From positions 85,190 to 149,189 of the forward strand of contig DETD01000024.1 of the NCBI GenBank assembly GCA_002362105.1: a stretch of DNA of 64,000 nt, read 5' to 3'. This document shows positions 33,831 to 42,752 of the stretch, in pieces. This stretch comes from Bacteroidales bacterium UBA3297. Lineage in GTDB: Bacteria > Bacteroidota > Bacteroidia > Bacteroidales > Paludibacteraceae. The position numbers were made by a program, and so were the translations under genes. Below the pieces are notes generated by a model. It was not told the origin of the DNA, did no database searches, and was given only the letters and a program-made list of their open reading frames with translations. Numbering within the stretch: the first letter of the stretch is position 1; each line of letters opens with the position of its first letter.

Positions 33831-34535
33831 ATGGAGACAGCCGTAATAGTGCTGATGGCACTGGTGCTATTCAACTTTGTGCTGAAACTGAGTTTCCTGC
33901 ACATCAGAGAGACGATGGCGCTGGCAGTAGTGGCGCTGCTTGTGGTGGCACTGAGCTGGCCGCTGGCCATAGAGCAAAGCCGCACACAGATAGCCGACTG
34001 GCTGAACAACCAGCAACAGATGCTCGACACGGCAGTATTGCTGACCATCGACACCGCCCTCCAACTCGTTTTCTGCTTCTCGATGGCCGGAGAACTGGCC
34101 GGAGAGGCTAAAAGCAACAAACAGAAAGTGAGGCACATGCTGCTGGCCTACTTCCCTGGTCTGACCGTTTTCGTGGTGCTGTTCAGCCTGCTGGTTTGGA
34201 CCATCTTCGCATTCCCCGGTTCCGACTTCCAGCTGGTGGCATGGGCACTGGGCACCACAATCGCCATAGCCATTCCCAACCTGTCATATCTGGCAAAATG
34301 GCTACTGCCCGAAAAAGACATCAGGCTGGAACTGCTCTTCATAGGCAACATAGCCACCGGCATACTCTGCATTGTGACCACCGTCAACGGGAAAACCGCA
34401 GTGGCCGGCAACACGGAAATCGACTGGAAATCGTTGCTGGTGGTTGTGTCGGTCACACTTGCAGGCACAGCGGCAGGAATGGCCACCCGACAGATAAGAC
34501 AAAACAGAAAACATCAACAAAAAAGCAAAAATTAA
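33831..34535 (+). CDS. hmuT: HmuT-like integral membrane protein
   Basis: A 234-residue membrane protein with about six helices: residues 3-20, 27-45, 60-85, 100-128, 135-155, and 170-215. The helices are hydrophobic, with Glu/Arg only in loops. The C-terminus is short and basic (RQIRQNRKHQQKSKN). It occupies the hmuT position between hmuS and the ExbB-like gene, 5 bp from both, and has no enzyme motif. A role as membrane partner of the ExbB/HmuV pair or of HmuS is inferred from gene order only. Confidence 0.75.
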   Translation: METAVIVLMALVLFNFVLKLSFLHIRETMALAVVALLVVALSWPLAIEQSRTQIADWLNNQQQMLDTAVLLTIDTALQLVFCFSMAGELAGEAKSNKQKVRHMLLAYFPGLTVFVVLFSLLVWTIFAFPGSDFQLVAWALGTTIAIAIPNLSYLAKWLLPEKDIRLELLFIGNIATGILCIVTTVNGKTAVAGNTEIDWKSLLVVVSVTLAGTAAGMATRQIRQNRKHQQKSKN

Positions 34536-34540
34536 AGAAT

Positions 34541-35134
34541 ATGCACATTATTTCAGACGCCCTATATTGGATCTCATACGGGCTATTGGTTCCTGTAACC
34601 CTGTTACTCATCTACTTCTTCATCCGATCGCTCTTCCTTTTGGGCTCCTTTTTCGGACAGATGATGCAAAAACGCAAGAACGGAGTCATTGTACAGCAGG
34701 CCATAAAAGACCTCAACAATGAAAACCTGACAACCATTGGCGACAGACTGCCAAAGTCGAAGGCTTCGCTTGTGAGCCGCTACATGCGCGACGTGGTAGA
34801 GGCACGCAACAGCCAAGCCAAAGTCGACTATTTGGAGGCACAATTCGAGATAGAGGCGGAAAAGGAACTGTCGCTGTCGAAAACCCTTATAAAGATGGGG
34901 CCGATGCTCGGTCTGATGGGAACCCTTATACCCATGGGGCCAGCCCTGGTAGGACTGACAGCCGGCGATATGGAGACCATGGCCTACAACATGCAGATAG
35001 CCTTCGCCACCACCGTGGTGGGACTGTTTTCGGCCGCCATCGGCTTTGTCACCAAACAAGTAGGTCAACGCTGGATTGACCAAGACACCAACAACCTGCA
35101 ATACGTGTGCGACCTGATAGGAGAAACAAAATGA
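34541..35134 (+). CDS. hmuU: MotA/TolQ/ExbB proton channel family protein (HmuU)
   Basis: A 197-residue protein with three helices (about 10-32, 122-145 with GPMLGLMGTLIPMGPAL, and 155-178 with IAFATTVVGLFSAAIGFV), the MotA/TolQ/ExbB pattern. Such proteins form the pentameric proton channel that drives TonB-like systems. The ATG at 34541 follows hmuT by 5 bp and has the normal short N-terminus. Its stop overlaps the ATG of hmuV (ATGA). It probably energises transport or the HmuS system together with HmuV. Confidence 0.9.
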   Translation: MHIISDALYWISYGLLVPVTLLLIYFFIRSLFLLGSFFGQMMQKRKNGVIVQQAIKDLNNENLTTIGDRLPKSKASLVSRYMRDVVEARNSQAKVDYLEAQFEIEAEKELSLSKTLIKMGPMLGLMGTLIPMGPALVGLTAGDMETMAYNMQIAFATTVVGLFSAAIGFVTKQVGQRWIDQDTNNLQYVCDLIGETK

Positions 35135-35460
35135 GAAACAGAAGACAACGACGACAACATGACGAAGACGACGACCCGATGAGCGTCGTGTCGAACCTCT
35201 TCGACGCCGCTATGGTGTTTGCAGTAGCACTGATGGTGGCGCTGGTCAGCCACTACAGCATGACGGAAATGTTTAGCAAGGAAGATTTTACGGTAGTAAA
35301 AAATCCGGGCAAGGAAGACATGGAAATCATTACAAAGAAGGGTGAGAAGATAGAGCGCTACACTGCCGACAAGAACACCGAAGGCAGCGGCGACAAAGGC
35401 AAGCGCGTGGGTACAGCCTACCAACTGGAAAACGGGGAAATCATCTACGTGCCCGAATAA
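35131..35460 (+). CDS. hmuV: HmuV, DUF2149 protein
   Basis: A 109-residue protein: basic N-terminus, one helix (about residues 22-45, NLFDAAMVFAVALMVALV) and a soluble domain ending GTAYQLENGEIIYVPE. This is the DUF2149 pattern, an ExbD-like partner of the ExbB homologue. The gene overlaps hmuU by 4 bp and is the last of the operon. The single helix carries an aspartate (NLFDAAM), as expected for a proton-channel partner. Confidence 0.85.
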   Translation: MRNRRQRRQHDEDDDPMSVVSNLFDAAMVFAVALMVALVSHYSMTEMFSKEDFTVVKNPGKEDMEIITKKGEKIERYTADKNTEGSGDKGKRVGTAYQLENGEIIYVPE

Positions 35461-35525
35461 GGCGCAGCCCCACCACCTTCCCCAAAAGTGGTTAGAGACG
35501 ACCACCGAAATCATTATATTAGGTG

Positions 35526-35557
35526 ATTGCCTCTAGTTACCGACAGGGCTAACTTTG
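35526..35557 (+). promoter_or_regulatory. Predicted eno promoter
   Basis: TAACTTTG (35550-35557) with ATTG (35526-35529) 20 bp upstream fits the Bacteroidota consensus. The transcript would start about 60 nt before the eno ATG. Confidence 0.6.
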
Positions 35558-35625
35558 CTATGCTCGACGTACGCGACGGGCAACCTAGCGAAAAAGTGTT
35601 AATTTTTAAACATAAAAAAGACAAA

Positions 35626-36933
35626 ATGAAGATTAAAAAAATTGTAGGCCGTGAGATTCTTGACTCCCGCGGCAATCCGACAGTTGAAGTAGACGTAACA
35701 CTCGAAAACGGCGTAATGGGCAGAGCTGCAGTTCCCTCTGGAGCCAGCACTGGTGAAAACGAGGCCCTCGAGCTCCGCGACGGTGACAAGAACAGATATC
35801 TGGGTAAAGGAACCCTAAAAGCTGTAGCCAACGTGAACAACGTAATAGCCCCTGCCCTTGTAGGCGAATGTGTGTTCCAACAACGCGCCATCGACCAGAA
35901 GATGCTCGACCTCGACGGAACCCCAACCAAGAGCAAACTAGGTGCCAACGCCATCCTAGGTGTCTCTCTGGCAGTAGCGCAAGCCGCCGCCAAAGCCCTC
36001 AACATTCCTTTATACCGCTACATTGGCGGTGCCAACGCATACACCCTGCCCGTACCGATGATGAACATCATTAACGGTGGTGCACACTCCGACGCCCCAA
36101 TCGCATTCCAAGAGTTTATGATCCGCCCGGTAGGGGCTGAAAGCCTGAAAGAGGCTGTTAGAATGGGGGCTGAAGTGTTCCACAACCTGGCCAAGCTGCT
36201 CAAGAAGCGCGGACTCTCGACCGCTGTAGGAGACGAAGGCGGTTTCGCACCTAACCTCGACGGCGTGGAAGATGCACTCGACTCAATCTGCCAAGCCATT
36301 AAGGATGCCGGCTACGAGCCAGGCAAAGATGTAAAAATTGCTATGGACTGCGCTGCCAGCGAATTTGCCGTAGTTGAAAACGGCAAGTACTTCTACGACT
36401 ACAAACAGTTGAAAAACGGTAAACAGAAAGACCCTAACGGCAAAAAACTGAGTGCCGACGAACAGATTGACTACCTTGAACAACTCATCAGCAAATACCC
36501 TATCGACTCTATTGAAGACGGACTCGACGAAAACGACTGGGACAACTGGGTAAAACTGACCCAACGCATCGGCAATCGCTGCCAACTGGTTGGCGACGAC
36601 CTGTTCGTTACCAACGTCAAGTTCTTACAGAAGGGTATCGCCATGGGAGCCGGGAACTCCATCCTCATCAAGGTAAACCAGATTGGTTCGCTTTCAGAGA
36701 CACTCGACGCCATTGAAATGGCGCACCGCCACGGCTACACCACTGTTACCTCGCACCGTTCGGGTGAGACAGAAGATACCACCATTGCCGACATTGCGGT
36801 TGCCACCAATTCGGGACAAATTAAAACCGGTTCGCTTTCAAGAACCGACCGTATGGCAAAGTACAACCAGCTGATTCGTATTGAAGAAGAACTAGGAACT
36901 GCAGCAAAATATGGTTATAAAAAAATCAAATAA
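35626..36933 (+). CDS. eno: Enolase
   Basis: A 435-residue enolase, standard length. REILDSRGNPTVEVDV at the start, GASTGENEALELRD (lid loop), the metal ligands in AMDCAASEF, SIEDGLDENDWD and VGDDLFVTN, the catalytic lysine region ILIKVNQIGS, and SHRSGETEDTTIAD. It catalyses 2-phosphoglycerate to phosphoenolpyruvate in glycolysis. The ATG at 35626 is used although the frame is open from 35527, because it gives the conserved N-terminus. It is a single-gene unit with its own promoter and terminator. Confidence 0.98.
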   Translation: MKIKKIVGREILDSRGNPTVEVDVTLENGVMGRAAVPSGASTGENEALELRDGDKNRYLGKGTLKAVANVNNVIAPALVGECVFQQRAIDQKMLDLDGTPTKSKLGANAILGVSLAVAQAAAKALNIPLYRYIGGANAYTLPVPMMNIINGGAHSDAPIAFQEFMIRPVGAESLKEAVRMGAEVFHNLAKLLKKRGLSTAVGDEGGFAPNLDGVEDALDSICQAIKDAGYEPGKDVKIAMDCAASEFAVVENGKYFYDYKQLKNGKQKDPNGKKLSADEQIDYLEQLISKYPIDSIEDGLDENDWDNWVKLTQRIGNRCQLVGDDLFVTNVKFLQKGIAMGAGNSILIKVNQIGSLSETLDAIEMAHRHGYTTVTSHRSGETEDTTIADIAVATNSGQIKTGSLSRTDRMAKYNQLIRIEEELGTAAKYGYKKIK

Positions 36934-36969
36934 TGCGTTGCTTTATTTGTGTAAATCATAAAAACGGAA

Positions 36970-37001
36970 AAGTTGCGTTGTGAAACGCAACTTTTTTTGT
37001 C
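36970..37001 (+). terminator. Rho-independent terminator of eno
   Basis: GTTGCGTT, a 3-4-nt loop and AACGCAAC form the hairpin, followed by seven T. Confidence 0.9.
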
Positions 37002-37116
37002 TTTAAAAGGTCGAGAAAAAGAACACATAAACTAATAAAGATAATTTAATTGTAACAATTTCCAAAAAAACATGTTGTTTTTTGTTAAAAGGTGCGAATA
37101 ATGGCTATAAAAGTAT

Positions 37117-37124
37117 TAATTTTG
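37117..37124 (+). promoter_or_regulatory. Minus-7 box for the OmpA/TPR gene
   Basis: TAATTTTG fits TAnnTTTG, 73 bp before the ATG at 37197. No clear minus-33 box at the expected place. The rest of 36934-37196 is A/T-rich and holds no gene. Confidence 0.45.
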
Positions 37125-37196
37125 CATTCCGAAATGTGTTTGAGGCCAATTTTAACCAAAAAGTTATCGGGTTAGGCCATATAATAAATTATAGTG

Positions 37197-38861
37197 ATGA
37201 AAAAGTTATTTCTTCTTTTGTTATGTGTGTTTGCAAGTACGTCCTCTTTTGCAAAGAGAGACTCAACTATGCACAAAAGTGAAACAGACGCACTAAGTTA
37301 TGGAGTCTACGTGTTCGCGAACCAGTCGTTTAACGAGAACTTGGACGGTGACGTGCACCACAAGTTCGGCTTAAACAAGAATTCGGTTGCCAGTGGTGCG
37401 TACTTTGGCCTTGCCAAAGAATGGAATCCTATTTTGGGTTGGAGGGGAAATGTCGGCTATAACTACAACAAGAGCCGCTCGACCGCTGAGCACCACGACA
37501 AAAAATGCTATTCGTTCAGCGACGTGGAATTGTTCGGCGACTTGACCTTCGACGTAATCGACCTCTTATTCCGCGGCCGCCACTTCACCGCCCTCGACTT
37601 TAAGCTGTTCGGCGGTATAGGTGCGCTTCAAACATTCGGCTACACGCGCGATTCGCTTTCGTACATAACCAAATACAGCAAGCACTCGGGCCTGCACTTC
37701 GGTTTCCGTGCCGGCATCAACGCCAGCTGGAACATCACCCGCAACTTCCGTTTGGCGGCAGAGGTGTCGATGAACGGAATGGACGACGGCTTTAATGGTG
37801 TGTCGGGCAACTTCCCGCTCGACGGACGTCTGAATCTAGGCGGTGGCTTGATTTACACCCCACATCCAAACCTGAAGAAGAAGAAGAAGTTCATCAACGA
37901 CCCTCTTGAGCCGCAGATGATGCTTTCTGAGCACTACAAGGTTAATCCGCTGGTTAAATACGTAACACCAGAGTCTGAACCAATCAAGATGCGTAAGGTG
38001 TCGGGTAACGCACAAATTGCCTACCATGTGGCAAAAGCCGACCTCGACAAGAACTATATGCAGAACCAGAAGGAGTTGGAGAAAATCAAGAACTCAATCG
38101 ACGATGTGAAGAAAGACAACTCGCTTGAGGTCACTTCAATCCACCTGCACGGTTACTGCTCGCCAGAAGGCAGCTACGACTTCAACCGCCGTTTGTCGCG
38201 CCAGCGTGCCATCACCATCAAAGACTATCTGGTCGACACCTACAAGTTCGACGAGCAGCTCTTCAAAGTGGCCGCAACACCAGAAAACTGGATTGGCCTG
38301 GCAAAAGCCCTCGAGAAGTCGAACATTCCAAACAAGGCTGAACTGGTGGAAATTGCAAAAGACCTCTCGTATGCCGACGACGACCGCGAAAGACAGCTGA
38401 TGATTGCAGCAGGCAACTATGGCGCAGTTTTGAAGTCCGAGATCTACCCTCACCTACGTTACACGCTCTACATCATCAAGTTCAACGTCAAGAACTATGC
38501 TGTGAAGGAAGCACGTAAGGTGATTAAAGAGAACCCAGACAAGTTGAGTCTGAAGGAAATGTACGACGTTGCCTTCTCGTACTCGAAGAAGTCTGACGAC
38601 TTTATCAACGCATTGCAGACCGCAGTGAAGTTGAATCCGAACGACGCAGTCGCCAACTTGAACTTGGCAAACGCCTACATCGAGCGCGGTAACTTGGAAG
38701 AGGCTAAGCACTACCTCGACGCTTCGGAAGGACTTCCTGAGGCCATCCTCGCCCGTGGTATTGTAGCCGCTCTTGAAGGCGACTACGATGCAGCAGAGGA
38801 ATACTTGAAAGAGGCTGAATCGCTCGGCGTTAAAGAAAGCGCAAAGGTATTACCTTTCTAA
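37197..38861 (+). CDS. Outer-membrane beta-barrel protein with OmpA-like and TPR domains
   Basis: A 554-residue envelope protein. Signal peptide LFLLLLCVFASTSSFA; a barrel-like region up to about 230 rich in alternating strands; an OmpA-like peptidoglycan-binding domain at about 270-420 (LHGYCSPEGSYDFNRRLSRQRAITIKDYL); and C-terminal TPR-like helices (NPNDAVANLNLANAYIERGNLEEAKHYL). The start at ATG 37197 is preferred to GTG 37194. Related Bacteroidales proteins anchor the outer membrane to the cell wall. It stands alone between two terminators. Confidence 0.8.
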   Translation: MKKLFLLLLCVFASTSSFAKRDSTMHKSETDALSYGVYVFANQSFNENLDGDVHHKFGLNKNSVASGAYFGLAKEWNPILGWRGNVGYNYNKSRSTAEHHDKKCYSFSDVELFGDLTFDVIDLLFRGRHFTALDFKLFGGIGALQTFGYTRDSLSYITKYSKHSGLHFGFRAGINASWNITRNFRLAAEVSMNGMDDGFNGVSGNFPLDGRLNLGGGLIYTPHPNLKKKKKFINDPLEPQMMLSEHYKVNPLVKYVTPESEPIKMRKVSGNAQIAYHVAKADLDKNYMQNQKELEKIKNSIDDVKKDNSLEVTSIHLHGYCSPEGSYDFNRRLSRQRAITIKDYLVDTYKFDEQLFKVAATPENWIGLAKALEKSNIPNKAELVEIAKDLSYADDDRERQLMIAAGNYGAVLKSEIYPHLRYTLYIIKFNVKNYAVKEARKVIKENPDKLSLKEMYDVAFSYSKKSDDFINALQTAVKLNPNDAVANLNLANAYIERGNLEEAKHYLDASEGLPEAILARGIVAALEGDYDAAEEYLKEAESLGVKESAKVLPF

Positions 38862-38891
38862 AAAAGGCAATACTCCCTATAAAGAAAAGAG

Positions 38892-38926
38892 ACTCCGTGG
38901 CAGTTGTCACGGAGTCTTTTTTGTTC
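38892..38926 (+). terminator. Rho-independent terminator
   Basis: AGACTCCGTG and CACGGAGTCT pair around a short loop and are followed by six T, 30 nt after the OmpA/TPR stop. Confidence 0.9.
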
Positions 38927-38992
38927 GTGATAGGCAGAAACGAAATGTTTATGTCCGAAAAAAGACGAAAATATTGCATTTTTGTTCTCATC

Positions 38993-39038
38993 TTAACAAT
39001 TACACAATTGTTAATACCGCAAACTTTCAATATCTTTG
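38993..39038 (+). promoter_or_regulatory. MarR promoter with 22-bp palindromic operator
   Basis: TTAACAATT (38993-39001) and AATTGTTAA (39006-39014) are exact reverse complements 4 bp apart. The minus-33 box ATTG (39007-39010) lies inside the right arm, and the minus-7 box TATCTTTG is at 39031-39038, 20 bp on. A bound repressor would block this promoter. Confidence 0.7.
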
Positions 39039-39060
39039 CATACACTAACACATTCAATTT

Positions 39061-39540
39061 ATGATTCACGATATTGAAAACAAGATAGACGTTGAAATCG
39101 TCTATGCACTGCTCAGCGGTAAAGTGACCCAAGCCATTAACCGTACGCTTCTTTTCAAACTGAAGGAGGCGAATATAGACCTTACGCCGGCACAGGTGGC
39201 AGTGCTGCACACCCTTTGGCACAGGGATGGAGTTACACAGAGAGAAATTGCAGACCGTACCGCAAAAGACAAACCAAGCGTTACCCGAATACTCGACGAT
39301 CTAGAAAAATTGGGGCTCACCAAACGCAAAAACGACAAACAAGACCGACGCAGCAACAAGATTTTCCTCACACCCAAGGCTGAAGGCATCCGCAACAAGG
39401 TAACCGAAGCTACCATTGGAGCCCTACAGGAAGGTTGTTCCGGCCTAAACGACAAAGACGTCGCCAACGTGCAACGCCTCATGAAGGCCATCTTCATGAA
39501 CCTTGGCGGCAACACCGAATACGAAGTCTTCAAAGACTAA
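39061..39540 (+). CDS. MarR-family transcriptional regulator
   Basis: A 159-residue winged-helix repressor. Dimerisation helices at both ends; the DNA-binding core QVAVLHTLWHRDGVTQREIADRT, then KPSVTRILDDLEKLGLTKR and the wing KNDKQDRRSNKIFLT. No cysteine suggests redox sensing. The 22-bp palindrome over its own minus-33 box suggests autoregulation. There is no co-transcribed efflux or stress gene: a terminator follows at 39567. Its ligand and other targets are unknown. Confidence 0.9.
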   Translation: MIHDIENKIDVEIVYALLSGKVTQAINRTLLFKLKEANIDLTPAQVAVLHTLWHRDGVTQREIADRTAKDKPSVTRILDDLEKLGLTKRKNDKQDRRSNKIFLTPKAEGIRNKVTEATIGALQEGCSGLNDKDVANVQRLMKAIFMNLGGNTEYEVFKD

Positions 39541-39566
39541 AAAAGCGGCTTTGCAACAAGACTTAC

Positions 39567-39606
39567 AAAGGCTTCAGACTCCACTCTGTCTGGAGCCTTT
39601 TCTTTT
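39567..39606 (+). terminator. Rho-independent terminator of the MarR gene
   Basis: AAGGCTTCAGAC and GTCTGGAGCCTT pair with one mismatch and are followed by TTCTTTT. Confidence 0.8.
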
Positions 39607-39789
39607 ATAGGTAACTATAAATGTGATACTTTCCACATAAAAATTCACAATTATTTTGTTTTACTTAAACTTAATCTATAACTTTACAACGGTTACACGA
39701 TTTGTGGTTCCTTAATATTCAAGTTGTTTAGTAAAAGTAATGTAGACACACAATGTCATTTTTTATTAATAACACTATCTAAAATTTTT

Positions 39790-41937
39790 ATGAAAAAAGA
39801 ATTCTTGGTTTTAACAACCATCGTCTTGTCGGCACTATCGGCCACAGGGCAAGAGTCTGATTTACCATTTGTGTACGATGTAGAAAACAGCGGTGCCAAC
39901 TGCGCACTGCCACCTCTTCCAGCTGTATCGCAGCTAAAAAGCGTATCGAAATTACCGGACCCATTTGAATGGTCGGACGGGAGTGGCCGTTGCCTTTCGT
40001 TTAGCGATTGGGAATGCCGCCGAAACGAGATTATCAACGAAATCGGTTACTACGAGATTGGCGTGAAGCCAGCACCTCCGAAAGACGTCACCGCTACCTA
40101 TTCGGGTGGCACACTGACCGTAACCGTGAAAGAAAATGGAAAAACACTGACTCTGACATCGAAAGTGACTATGCCTTCAGGCAATGGACCGTTCCCCGTC
40201 ATTATTGGTATGAACAGTGCGACCGGAAGCCTGTCTTCTTCACTCTTTAACGGTTGCATCCAAATTCCGTTCAACCACGACCAAGTGGCCACCTATTCGA
40301 TGAGCGGCAATAAAGATACTGGCGCTCCTTTCTATAAAATGTACCCCGACCTTAAAAATGCGGGCGACTACTGCGCATGGTCGTGGGGAATAAGCCGCCT
40401 GATTGACGGCATCTTCCTGCTACAGAAGGAACTGAACGCCGATGTTAAACACATCGGACTGACCGGTTGCTCGTATGCGGGTAAAATGGCTCTGTTTGGC
40501 GGTGCTCTCGACGAACGTGTAGCCCTGACTATCGCCCAAGAATCGGGAGGTGGCGGTGTGAATTCGTGGCGTATATCGGAAACGATAGGCGAAGTGGAGA
40601 AAATCAGCAACACCAACTACTCTTGGTTTATGCAGAGCTTCAAAAACAACTTCAACTCAAACGTCTCTAAAATACCATACGACCACCACGAACTCATCGG
40701 CCTGATAGCTCCACGCGCGGTATTGGTACTGGGCAACCCAGACTACACCTGGCTAGGCGACCCGTCGGGCTACCCTACTACCATGGCGGCCATTGAAATC
40801 TACAAAGCTATGGGTATTGAGGACCGTATAGGCTTCAACTTCGCCAAAGGGCACTCGCACTGCCAAGCGGCATCGAGCCAAACTACAGCGTGCCAGAAGT
40901 ACATCGACCGTTTCCTGAAGGGCAACACCTCGGTCGACACCAAAATCCGCGAGAATGCGCTGAAAGACGACTATGCCAAATGGATTGAAGACTGGGCCGG
41001 CACCACTCTTGAAATCAACACGTCAAACTTCACTGCCAGAATCACCTCTCCGACTGGAAACACGGAAATCTATACCGACCAGCATCTGCAAATAGAAACC
41101 AAGGTGAATTCTACAGAAGAAGTGCAAAGCGTTGACCTCTACCTCGACGGTGAGAAAGTGGCATCGGCTACCGACGCTCCCTACTCCTTTGTGATAGAGC
41201 AGCCTACAAAAGGCGAACACACTGCCTACATTGTGGCAACCGACGCTAAAGGAGAGACTGCCACCTCGGCCGAAGTTTCGTTCAATGTGAAGGAACGCAT
41301 CATCTTCACCATGTTGGAGAAAACAGAACTGGTCATCCAAGCAGAAGAAATGCCCGACAGAGATGGACAATACATCAAGGAGTACCACGACAACTTCGAG
41401 GGTATGGCATACTATGCAAACAAAGACTTGACACAATGCTACGTCAACCTCTTCCCTGCTAACGGTCCGTTCCTGTTCAAGTTGAAAGGTTGTGCCGATG
41501 CTAACAACAGTGCAAGCATCTCGCTCTACCTCGACGGAGAAAAAATGGAAAGCTACACTTGGAAGTCGAACACTCCTGAAGAATTTACCAAGGAAATAGA
41601 AGCCAAGGGTACAAATCCACACATTCTGCAGCTGGTTATGGAGACTGACAACGGCAAAAGCGATGCGTTTATTGACTTTGTTTCTATCGTTTCGAAAGAA
41701 TCAACACATACCGAAAACAACAGCAACACTGCGGTTGGATTTTACCCGAACCCTGCATCCAATACCATATACCTGACAGGTGATGTCTATAGTGTAGAAA
41801 TCTACAACATGCTAGGGGAACGCGTTTTGCAACAGACTAGGAAAGAGGTCAACATCAGCAATCTGACAAACGGCATATACTATGTGAAAATGGCTACCCC
41901 ATTCGGAGTAGTGACCCGACGCCTGGTAAAAAATTAA
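39790..41937 (+). CDS. CE15-like glucuronoyl esterase with C-terminal sorting domain
   Basis: A 715-residue secreted enzyme. After a signal peptide (LTTIVLSALSATGQ), an alpha/beta-hydrolase of the CE15 type covers about 25-380: the nucleophile S228 in GCSYAGKMA (family norm GCSRxGK, so the Arg is Tyr-Ala here), a QESGGGG oxyanion/acid region, and H355 in KGHSHCQ. An Ig-like domain follows (about 415-510), then a carbohydrate-binding-like beta domain (about 515-640) and a type IX secretion C-terminal domain (FYPNPASNTIYL...GIYYVKM). CE15 enzymes cut ester links between lignin and glucuronoxylan. The ATG at 39790 gives the signal peptide. Confidence 0.8.
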   Translation: MKKEFLVLTTIVLSALSATGQESDLPFVYDVENSGANCALPPLPAVSQLKSVSKLPDPFEWSDGSGRCLSFSDWECRRNEIINEIGYYEIGVKPAPPKDVTATYSGGTLTVTVKENGKTLTLTSKVTMPSGNGPFPVIIGMNSATGSLSSSLFNGCIQIPFNHDQVATYSMSGNKDTGAPFYKMYPDLKNAGDYCAWSWGISRLIDGIFLLQKELNADVKHIGLTGCSYAGKMALFGGALDERVALTIAQESGGGGVNSWRISETIGEVEKISNTNYSWFMQSFKNNFNSNVSKIPYDHHELIGLIAPRAVLVLGNPDYTWLGDPSGYPTTMAAIEIYKAMGIEDRIGFNFAKGHSHCQAASSQTTACQKYIDRFLKGNTSVDTKIRENALKDDYAKWIEDWAGTTLEINTSNFTARITSPTGNTEIYTDQHLQIETKVNSTEEVQSVDLYLDGEKVASATDAPYSFVIEQPTKGEHTAYIVATDAKGETATSAEVSFNVKERIIFTMLEKTELVIQAEEMPDRDGQYIKEYHDNFEGMAYYANKDLTQCYVNLFPANGPFLFKLKGCADANNSASISLYLDGEKMESYTWKSNTPEEFTKEIEAKGTNPHILQLVMETDNGKSDAFIDFVSIVSKESTHTENNSNTAVGFYPNPASNTIYLTGDVYSVEIYNMLGERVLQQTRKEVNISNLTNGIYYVKMATPFGVVTRRLVKN

Positions 41938-41960
41938 AGCGATTCCAAGCCCAAAATAAC

Positions 41961-41998
41961 GGAAAAGTCCGCACGAGACACATCAGTCGGACTTTTCC
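41961..41998 (+). terminator. Hairpin terminator after the esterase gene
   Basis: GGAAAAGTCCG (41961-41971) and CGGACTTTTCC (41988-41998) are exact reverse complements; the T-rich half of the stem serves as the tail. Confidence 0.7.
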
Positions 41999-42116
41999 TA
42001 AACTTGGGATAAAAGCGGCCGTTGGAAACATAATACACTGAATTCGAGTGATTTTATTGATTCTTATCAAATAATTTCATAACTTGCAATTAGTATTCAT
42101 TTAATCAAGTAACAAT

Positions 42117-42644
42117 ATGAGAAGAAAAATTTTCACTATGGCATTGGCAATTCTGCCAATAGCCGGATTCATTGCCTGCGACGACGACCAAGAAAACAAC
42201 GAAACCCCAGTAGTTAAACCAGTTTCTAAGACAACTGAGGTAATAAAAACCGGTGAAAGCGACTGTCTGGGTAATCCGTATTCGTTGAACAAAGGCGATG
42301 ACATAATCTACGCCTATTGCGACATTGCCTACGATGCAAAAAAAGACCAGTTGAAACTGATTGTCAGCAATATAGCATTCTATTGTGAAGCCAAAACCTA
42401 CCTCAGTGCCTCGTTTAACAACGACAAAATTAAAGTTGAGGTTTCAGATTCAAGCAAATACTACGCAAAGTGCGACTGTTTGTACAGCGATACCATTGTA
42501 ATGCAAGGTTTTGAAAAAAGAAACTATACGCTTGACGTATACAACATGCACTATATGAACAGCACTAACCTTGAGTTGGGTCAGAACAGCGACATCGAAA
42601 AACGCATCTATATTGACAAAGAAGTTGCAATAGCAGAGAACTAA
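42117..42644 (+). CDS. Lipoprotein of unknown function
   Basis: A 175-residue lipoprotein with lipobox IAGFIAC (Cys at residue 21) and an acidic DDDQENNE export signal. The mature part is beta-rich with five further cysteines (SDCLGNP, YCD, FYCEAK, and KCDCLYSD), so disulfides or a metal site are possible. I recognise no family. It is transcribed alone, between two terminators, next to secreted carbohydrate enzymes. No partner gene is evident. Confidence 0.7.
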   Translation: MRRKIFTMALAILPIAGFIACDDDQENNETPVVKPVSKTTEVIKTGESDCLGNPYSLNKGDDIIYAYCDIAYDAKKDQLKLIVSNIAFYCEAKTYLSASFNNDKIKVEVSDSSKYYAKCDCLYSDTIVMQGFEKRNYTLDVYNMHYMNSTNLELGQNSDIEKRIYIDKEVAIAEN

Positions 42645-42667
42645 ACTACTTCACATACTATCGCAAA

Positions 42668-42711
42668 GAAAACCGCCGCACCTGTCAAAGCAGTGTGCGG
42701 CGGTTTTCTTT
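42668..42711. terminator. Rho-independent terminator between convergent genes
   Basis: AACCGCCGCAC (42671-42681) and GTGCGGCGGTT (42695-42705) are reverse complements followed by TTCTTTT. An A-rich left flank lets it serve also the gene arriving from the right. Confidence 0.9.
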
Positions 42712-42752
42712 TCATTTCCACTTACGCCAACATTTCTGGCATTGCAGAAAGG

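Noticed and set aside
32779..33861. 360-codon minus-strand frame under the end of hmuS
   Set aside because: Shadow of a strongly coding gene; composition is that of an antisense frame and no motif is present.
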